Of a stretch of 64,000 bases of DNA, positions 57,489 through 64,000 are shown piece by piece. A model generated the notes under the pieces. It made no database searches and had not been told where the DNA came from. It saw nothing but the letters and a program-made list of their open reading frames with translations. The number at the start of each line of letters is the position of its first letter. Within the stretch, counting starts at the first letter, position 1. This stretch comes from Debaryomyces hansenii CBS767 (taxonomy: Eukaryota > Ascomycota > Pichiomycetes > Serinales > Debaryomycetaceae), in the NCBI RefSeq assembly GCF_000006445.2, contig NC_006048.2, positions 372,001-436,000 of the forward strand, in the 5' to 3' direction. Made by a program: the position numbers and the translations under genes.

Positions 57489-57758
57489 ACCCTTGAGAAA
57501 ATATGAGACATAAACATTTATCTCCGATACATCAGTTTTGTTCACATCATACGATCACTGTTCTAGATTCGTTCCATATTAATGTATGCTTTCTCTAGAC
57601 CCGTCTCCAATATATAAAAGTAAATTTCATTTCAATGATGCAACACGCGACGCCTAATCTTTACATAAAACAGATATAACTGTACAATATTAATAAATTA
57701 AACCTAATCCAAACCCAAATTCGCTAAAAAAAAAATACTATAAAACATCAAATAAAAA

Positions 57759-59084
57759 TTACTTCATAAATGGATTGTTAATCATAAAACTATCTATATT
57801 CGCAGTGTCCATAATATTCAACCCCTCGTAATTAAAATTTTGCAACTGAATTGCGTCAGAGGGTAAGGTTGATTCCTCTTCTAATTTCGTGTTAATTGGC
57901 GAAATTGCAGTCGTGGCAGGTGTCAGGGCAGCGCTTGAACTTGAAGAACTTAATTTCTTTTGAAGATGGAATTCGTTGCCATTATTGCTCACATATACCA
58001 GGTTTAAATGTGAATGTGAACTTCCAGTATGCTGCGGCTTAAATATATGGCCATTGTTCTTCATTTTCTGATGAGATGGAGAGAATGGTCTTTGATTGTG
58101 TAATGAGGAAGACCTCCTAAGTGACGTACTTGTTTGGCTTGGTAATATAGACCCAATGCTCGTAGGAGAATGGATACCATGGTTTTCAAACTCATTGGTC
58201 AACGAAGTCACGGAATTAGAAATCGGTATAGGGGTAAAAAGTGATGCGTTACCATTAGTGTTAGCCGAGCTTTGACGGCTATTTCCGAAGGGTATATTAT
58301 GCGCATAATTTACAGAATTATTCGAATCGCTTTCAAAATCAGAAAATATATCAGGATATGCGTTGCCCAATAGTAAATTCGATGAATATCCTCCAAGCGA
58401 AAAGTCATCTAAATTTAACTTCTCTGTAAGGCTGGTTGAAGTCGGAGAGTTACCGCCATCCGATAATTCTTCATTTAAAGTATCCGCCAATTTTGAGCCA
58501 TTTTGTATGCGCGAATTATCCTTTTCTTCATTGAGCGCTTTATCCTTCGTAGCCTCTTCGTAGTAGTTTGTTCTACCAGGATTGTCCAGTGCATCCACCT
58601 TATGATCATAGAATTTCTTTGCTGCCTCCAGAATGTTCTTCGAGTCCGCTTCCAAATTGGCAGCAATTAAAGCACCGTTTTCCCATTCTACTGGAACCTT
58701 GTATAATAATCCCTCATTATTGATCAAATACTGCACGACCCTGTTAATGGGTATAACATCGTTTTCTTCAGTCTCTTCGTCCATAAGCTCATTTAAGAAT
58801 GGTAAATGTGGTCTAGACAATTGAATCATCTTTTCCAACGATTTCCTCAACAAATCTAATCTGGTCTCGAGTAACTCAACATAACCGTTAGGATGCGATT
58901 TGTCCTTAACCTTCTTCTTCTCCGTGAATACACAGATCTTGTTATCCAACATACAACGATTGCATGGTTTTTTACCGTCACATTTCGTTTTTTTTATACG
59001 ACACGAATCGCATGCCTTTCCAACCCTCTTTTTCCTTAAATGGTGGTCGTTTTCTTCTATTGATGATGGTGATCCTCCAGTCAT
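57759..59084 (-). CDS. FCR1: FCR1-like zinc-cluster transcription factor
   Basis: A 441-residue Zn(II)2Cys6 factor. The cluster cysteines are Cys25, 28, 35, 41, 44 and 51 ([20 protein letters not shown]). The following block HPNGYVELLETRLDLLRKSLEKMIQLSRPHLPFLNEL, plus the VVQYLINNEGLLYKVPVEWENGA segment, is what I recall as distinctive of Candida albicans Fcr1. Fcr1 modulates azole resistance in that yeast; the function here is inferred. The rest is Ser/Asn-rich. The start ATG at 59082-59084 fits. It is divergent from an aldo-keto reductase across 641 bases. Confidence 0.85.
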   Translation of the reverse strand: MTGGSPSSIEENDHHLRKKRVGKACDSCRIKKTKCDGKKPCNRCMLDNKICVFTEKKKVKDKSHPNGYVELLETRLDLLRKSLEKMIQLSRPHLPFLNELMDEETEENDVIPINRVVQYLINNEGLLYKVPVEWENGALIAANLEADSKNILEAAKKFYDHKVDALDNPGRTNYYEEATKDKALNEEKDNSRIQNGSKLADTLNEELSDGGNSPTSTSLTEKLNLDDFSLGGYSSNLLLGNAYPDIFSDFESDSNNSVNYAHNIPFGNSRQSSANTNGNASLFTPIPISNSVTSLTNEFENHGIHSPTSIGSILPSQTSTSLRRSSSLHNQRPFSPSHQKMKNNGHIFKPQHTGSSHSHLNLVYVSNNGNEFHLQKKLSSSSSSAALTPATTAISPINTKLEEESTLPSDAIQLQNFNYEGLNIMDTANIDSFMINNPFMK

Positions 59085-59725
59085 TGTTAACTAACAAAAA
59101 AATGTATAATTTAATAAATATTTAATGTCAACGATAATATGAATACTCCCTACCAGGAATATAGCCTAGTATTGACCTTTATTTACTTTATTTTTAGTTG
59201 AATATTTGAATGCCTATAATATGTATGTTACTCCAATACACACTATACGGCAAAATTATTGCAAAATAACGGCAATATGTTAATTGTAATATAATTTCGA
59301 AATATAGTGAATTCACTATACACCTCTAAATATAAGTTTAGAATTTTGAATATATCCTTATGAACGGTTTCATAAAATTTGTACGGCTGTAGAGGATTTC
59401 TAAGCTTATATATTTATTCATCTACTTTACTAATGTACCATCGGAAATAAATATTTATATCCGAGAAGTAATTTTTCTTTAGGTGCATTTCGCATCGGTT
59501 CCAATTTTAAATGGCTCTATCCGACGGTACTTGTTTTCTAGGGATCCTTACATAAGCTTGTAGCTTTGTCTATGCATCATTACGAATGTTGCTCAACGTT
59601 TGCTATTACCTGTTAATGTACTCCACCGTAGGCAAAACGCAACTAAGTATGAAATACATATAACCCTCCATTGGAATAGGACGAAAACTTCTTTCTTTTA
59701 CTAATAGGAAAATAATCAAGTTAAG
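59085..59725. promoter_or_regulatory. Divergent FCR1-like/aldo-keto reductase promoter
   Basis: A 641-base spacer. A perfect 18-bp palindrome TATAGTGAATTCACTATA lies at 59303-59320. The repeated CGGCAA (near 59248 and 59269) is the only other pattern seen. No RNA gene or credible ORF. Confidence 0.45.
59303..59320. repeat. Perfect 18-bp palindrome
   Basis: TATAGTGAATTCACTATA reads identically on both strands. It lies 219 bases upstream of the FCR1-like start and about 405 bases upstream of the aldo-keto reductase, so either gene could use it. Confidence 0.85.
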
Positions 59726-60568
59726 ATGAAGACAATTAGGTTAAATTCAGGAAAGGAAATTGCGGAAGTGGGTCTCGGTTGTTACGATATTCCCAATTCG
59801 GTGACTAAGCAAATTGTATTTGAAGCATGTCAGGCAGGTTATAGACATTTCGATACAGCGGTGCTCTACGGTAATGAGTATGAAGTAGGACAGGGTATCT
59901 CTCAATGGCTCAAGAGCAGCAAAGATCATAAGAGATCAGAAGTGTGGTACACCACTAAGTTGTGGAATAGTCAATGCGGATATATGCAAGCAAAGGCAGG
60001 AATAAAGCTGTGTCTTGAAAAAGTAGCTGATTTGCAATATATTGATATGCTTTTGATTCATTCTCCGCTTTGTGGTCCAGAAGAACGCTTGAATACATGG
60101 AAGGCGTGTCAAGAAGCTGTGGACGAAGGGCTAGTCAAGAACATAGGTGTTTCCAACTATGGGAAACATCATATTGAGCAACTATTACTGTGGGATGGTT
60201 TGAAATACCCTCCAGCTGTTAACCAGATAGAAATCAGTCCGTGGTGCATGAGACAAGAATTGGCCCAATGGTGTTTGCAGCAAAACGTTCATGTTGAAGC
60301 GTATGCTCCTTTAACGCACGGCTATAAATTATCGCATCCACCGAGCGAGTTTGTTCCTATTTTGGAAAAGTACCAAATCGACATGGCTCAACTTTTGATC
60401 AAATGGTCGTTGCAGAAAGGATATATCCCTCTCCCTAAGACTAAGACTCCAGCTAGGTTAAAGTCAAACATCACATTGGATTTCGAATTAACTGATGAAG
60501 AGATGTCGATTATCGATCAACCCGATGCCTACGACCCCACCGACTGGGAATGCACCAACGCTCCATGA
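59726..60568 (+). CDS. Aldo-keto reductase
   Basis: A 280-residue aldo-keto reductase. The catalytic tetrad is Asp43, Tyr48, Lys78 and His112, all intact, in FDTAVLYGNEYEVG, TTKLW and IHSPL. The IGVSNYG and PLPKTKTPARL (NADPH-binding) segments fit too. The layout is close to yeast YJR096W-type reductases, which act on aldehydes and pentoses; the substrate is not determined. It is divergent from the FCR1-like regulator. Downstream there are 1200 bases before TDH. Confidence 0.88.
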   Translation: MKTIRLNSGKEIAEVGLGCYDIPNSVTKQIVFEACQAGYRHFDTAVLYGNEYEVGQGISQWLKSSKDHKRSEVWYTTKLWNSQCGYMQAKAGIKLCLEKVADLQYIDMLLIHSPLCGPEERLNTWKACQEAVDEGLVKNIGVSNYGKHHIEQLLLWDGLKYPPAVNQIEISPWCMRQELAQWCLQQNVHVEAYAPLTHGYKLSHPPSEFVPILEKYQIDMAQLLIKWSLQKGYIPLPKTKTPARLKSNITLDFELTDEEMSIIDQPDAYDPTDWECTNAP

Positions 60569-60606
60569 ACCCACGTATATAAGCAGTAAACAGTATTTAT
60601 GTCCTA

Positions 60607-60812
60607 CAGCAATATCGTTTTATTCATAAAAATCTGATGTAGCTACTCTAACGAATGACTAGCATATAAAGTATGCGTCGTCTCAGTGTATGAGTTCTGC
60701 AGCAATTTCGGATTTATTCGTAAGAATAGTGTGATGTAGTCATTTTAACCAATGACTAGCATATAAGCAGATTACAGCTATGCAGCAATATCGGATTTAT
60801 TCGTAAATACCT
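60607..60812. repeat. Degenerate tandem repeat, about 85-97 bases per unit
   Basis: CAGCAAT(A/T)TCG followed by a TTTATTC(A/G)TAA block recurs at 60607, 60700 and 60783. The AATGACTAGCATATAA segment recurs at 60654 and 60751. Two full units and a partial third are visible. Confidence 0.75.
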
Positions 60813-61020
60813 AGACAAATTTATTCTAAGGGCTAAGCGTATATGGAAGCTATGTATTATAAAATCGGAAATACTCCAGTCATAACACAGGTGCTGCAAC
60901 TGCTTGGCCGCTTGCAGTTCCGTCTCTAAGAGTGCATACGAAGACGTTCTGCTATTTTCTATCTGGCAGACTAGCATTACGAATTGCTGACTTCGTAGTA
61001 GGCCGTGCCGAGGACCTCAA

Positions 61021-61275
61021 ATGAAAAAAAATTCTAAATCCATACACCAATTCCATGCTCTATATATATGCCAAGATCTTGCTCAGACCCTCCGCTTAGA
61101 ACAAAACACCAAGATCTACATCCCTACCGAATGCTGCCCGCTCAAGCCCATCCCTGTCGGCCCTCAGGGTACATTTCGATATCACCGCAAAGGCCATTTC
61201 TATCATGCCGCTGATGCCACTCAGGCCACTTATGCCACTCAGGCCACTTATGCCACCAAATATCTAAAATCATAA
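61021..61275 (+). CDS. Doubtful 84-residue reading frame with a repeated ATQATY tail
   Basis: An 84-codon frame from ATG to stop. The last third encodes ATQATY-type repeats from the 18-base tandem unit. No family, signal peptide or supporting context is seen. It sits within the TDH upstream region. It could be a chance frame kept open by the repeat, or a young gene; I lean to the former. Confidence 0.2.
   Translation: MKKNSKSIHQFHALYICQDLAQTLRLEQNTKIYIPTECCPLKPIPVGPQGTFRYHRKGHFYHAADATQATYATQATYATKYLKS
61213..61257 (+). repeat. 18-base tandem repeat (TATGCCACTCAGGCCACT)
   Basis: Two copies (the first starting GATG instead of TATG) and a partial third. The period is a multiple of three, so a frame through it stays open. 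Confidence 0.9.
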
Positions 61276-61572
61276 TGTTGCGTCTGGGTCTTCCATACGT
61301 GTCCTCATCATTCCATTAGTGGTACCACTACGGTCCTATAGGCCCGTGACGATTTTACCAATTAGAAACTATATCTCTACCATATACCTATCTACCTATT
61401 TACCGTACCTATCTCCATTATAACCTTCGCTCCAATTGATCCTCTCCTCTATGCCCCTCGATGGCCTCTTCTTTCACCGCCGGGCCTACTCTGGAGGGTG
61501 CCGCTTCCGCTGACCCTTCTATATCAATTAACGGCCTCGGACTTTTGTAGCGCGAAATCACGAGAACCACTA

Positions 61573-61636
61573 ACTCCCGGCAATTCCTGGTCGTGTCGAA
61601 GACCAGGCCACTATGGGCTTCTTTGCCCCGGGAGTT
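61573..61636. repeat. Nested inverted repeat upstream of TDH
   Basis: Outer arms AACTCCCGG (61573-61581) and CCGGGAGTT (61628-61636) enclose inner arms CCTGGTC (61587-61593) and GACCAGG (61602-61608). The structure is centred about 160 bases upstream of the TDH ATG and 30 bases from the TATA box. It may be a paired activator site or a cruciform-forming element. Confidence 0.8.
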
Positions 61637-61661
61637 CAGCAATAAAGACATAGTGGAAAAT

Positions 61662-61669
61662 TATAAATA
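61662..61669 (+). promoter_or_regulatory. TDH TATA box
   Basis: TATAAATA 100 bases upstream of the TDH ATG, at the usual yeast distance, in an AT-rich core promoter. Fits a strongly expressed glycolytic gene. Confidence 0.75.
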
Positions 61670-61762
61670 AGAGTAATTCGCTCAGCAATTGACATATATC
61701 TGAATTTAAACCTCATCTTATTATTCAATTGATTTTAATTTACTAGTAAGAATATTAAATAA

Positions 61763-62776
<1,014 letters not shown>

Positions 62777-63079
62777 CTAGCCGACCCTAAGTTGTAACCA
62801 TGTTATGGCTTATCGTTCCTAGTATATATGCGTAATAAAATTTATTTATTTTAGTCGTCTTTTGCATGTAGTAAAACCATGAATCCATCCCATCCCATTT
62901 AAAATTATCTAAATATTCGTACTATTTTGATTCAATATCAATTGTAGTGCGTATTTAGAATAAACAGAAATATTTATTTATGATTTGTTTGTAATTACGT
63001 TTTCATTCGTTCTTTCACATACGCTATTGTATTCCTATCTTAAAATCGATATCACCTTGTTACCATCACGACCAGTTTC
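62777..63079. other. Intergenic: TDH 3' UTR and downstream promoter
   Basis: A 303-base AT-rich spacer. An AATAAAATTTATTTATTTTAG run near 62833 is a probable polyadenylation region for TDH. Nothing else is seen. Confidence 0.5.
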
Positions 63080-63973
63080 ATGGATAAATTATTTTTAGAT
63101 CAAACGTTTAAACTATACAAATCGAATGATACTTTACCTCAATTGACACAACCTCAGCTAGACTATATTTCAACGATAATATGCCAATATCTATTCCAAA
63201 CTTTGGCTAACGATATAATATCAGAGTATAGATCGTATCAGGATTTATTCACAGACTTTAAAATTACACACAACGTACGACAATTTAATCACTTTACGAT
63301 CACTTACATCTCTGTAAGACACAGAGGATTACTACCAAGACAAACCATAATATTTATCAAATCTCCAAATAATAATGATGAAACTCGACCGTTTAATGCG
63401 CTAGTGATGATAAAAGCAACCAATTCATCCTTGCTAAGCGTACTTATTCAGGTGATTGAAAATTTAGCCACCGAAGTCCCAATAATTATAAGGGACTTAA
63501 GGTTTACAGAAAAATACCTCAATCTTATAATAAATAATGTATCAAGTGGTCTTGTTTCCATGAATAACTATGCAGAAGTTATTGGTGACGTTGAATTAAT
63601 ATACCTGACGAGTCACCTCGTGTCGAACGATTCATTAAGAAACATCACCATTAGCGTCCCCGAAAAAGACATACAAAATTTAGCAGATCTGCAAGGCCTT
63701 GTCGAAAACATTAATGCTTTCTTGAAGAGAACTAGTCAATTGAATTTCAATAACATACCGTTATTTAGGTTTACCTCGCGATTGATCAACTTGTCTCAAG
63801 ATGGAAAACTCAAGATATCCAGCGATAAACTACATCTAGTACGAAACTCGGATTTTATCGATAATATTTTTACATCTAATCAACTGCAACATGACGCGTT
63901 AGAAGACCAGGAAAACCCGTTCATTTGGTTTCTTATTGGGTCAATCTACAATGAGAACTTTACTCAATTATAA
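63080..63973 (+). CDS. Possible CENP-L/Iml3 kinetochore protein
   Basis: A 297-residue protein that I do not place by clear motif. The pattern of short beta/alpha stretches resembles CENP-L/Iml3. For instance, SLRNITISVPEKDIQNLA at about 181-198 parallels the LRQFSIEIPRESCEGLA-like segment I recall in Iml3. The central FNALVMIKATNSSLLSVLIQVIENLATEVPIIIRDLRF parallels its Leu/Val-rich core. CENP-L pairs with CENP-N (Chl4) at the inner kinetochore. Similarity is weak, so the assignment is tentative. The frame is clean and starts 304 bases after TDH. Confidence 0.4.
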   Translation: MDKLFLDQTFKLYKSNDTLPQLTQPQLDYISTIICQYLFQTLANDIISEYRSYQDLFTDFKITHNVRQFNHFTITYISVRHRGLLPRQTIIFIKSPNNNDETRPFNALVMIKATNSSLLSVLIQVIENLATEVPIIIRDLRFTEKYLNLIINNVSSGLVSMNNYAEVIGDVELIYLTSHLVSNDSLRNITISVPEKDIQNLADLQGLVENINAFLKRTSQLNFNNIPLFRFTSRLINLSQDGKLKISSDKLHLVRNSDFIDNIFTSNQLQHDALEDQENPFIWFLIGSIYNENFTQL

Positions 63974-64000
63974 GGCTATATGTCAAGATTAGCCACATAA

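Noticed and set aside
61418..61651. 77-residue minus-strand frame upstream of TDH
   Set aside because: No recognisable protein features; it covers the nested inverted repeat and promoter elements. Probably a chance frame in GC-richer DNA.

Overview
The window is nuclear DNA from a budding yeast of the CUG-Ser ("CTG") clade, most like the Debaryomycetaceae. The genes are compact, nearly intron-free and AT-rich, and run in both directions. The few introns have yeast-type signals (GTATGT or GTACGT at the 5' end, TACTAAC branch point). All proteins resemble Saccharomyces/Candida orthologues, including an FCR1-type zinc-cluster factor. CTG codons fall at conserved positions where related proteins carry Ser or another small residue, which supports CUG being read as Ser. 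Any Leu encoded by CTG in a standard translation should be read with that in mind. I cannot name the species.

Layout. 0-7 kb, all on the minus strand: a PMU1-like phosphatase, the deadenylase CCR4, a Ccr4-like nuclease without leucine-rich repeats, and the base-excision-repair enzyme NTG1. 7-23.5 kb: CAT8 (gluconeogenic activator), a CRG1/TMT1-type methyltransferase, GPI12, ARP6 (minus), the arrestin LDB19/ART1, a PAS kinase and SLD3. 23.5-29 kb, minus strand: TAF6, an unrecognised coiled-coil protein, a lipidated YGL108C-like protein and RMD9. 29-42.5 kb, plus strand: VHC1, PRP5, a dienoyl-CoA isomerase, a mitochondrial ATP22-like factor, the spliced gene SSS1, RRP1 and SLU7. 42.5-57.5 kb: a La-motif SRO9-like protein, a bHLH factor, spliced DCN1, APC2, TAF12, an OPT transporter, a DHX29/YLR419W-type helicase and tRNA-Trp. 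57.7-64 kb: FCR1-like factor, an aldo-keto reductase, a long repeat-bearing intergenic region, GAPDH (TDH), and a probable CENP-L/Iml3 kinetochore protein.

This is ordinary housekeeping sequence. There is no transposon, CRISPR array, viral remnant or biosynthetic cluster. Neighbouring genes are mostly functionally unrelated, as is usual in yeast. Loose themes are mRNA synthesis and turnover (CCR4 and its neighbour, TAF6, TAF12, PRP5, SLU7, SRO9) and carbon metabolism (CAT8, PAS kinase, TDH). The most useful observations are two split genes that simple ORF calling misses or truncates (SSS1, and DCN1 with an ATG-only first exon), a perfect 29-bp palindrome centred on a Gcn4/AP-1 site upstream of the PAS kinase, uORFs just before CAT8, an E-box cluster upstream of the bHLH gene, apparent SUMO motifs in Ntg1, a Slu7 without its zinc knuckle, and the odd repeat-rich region upstream of TDH.
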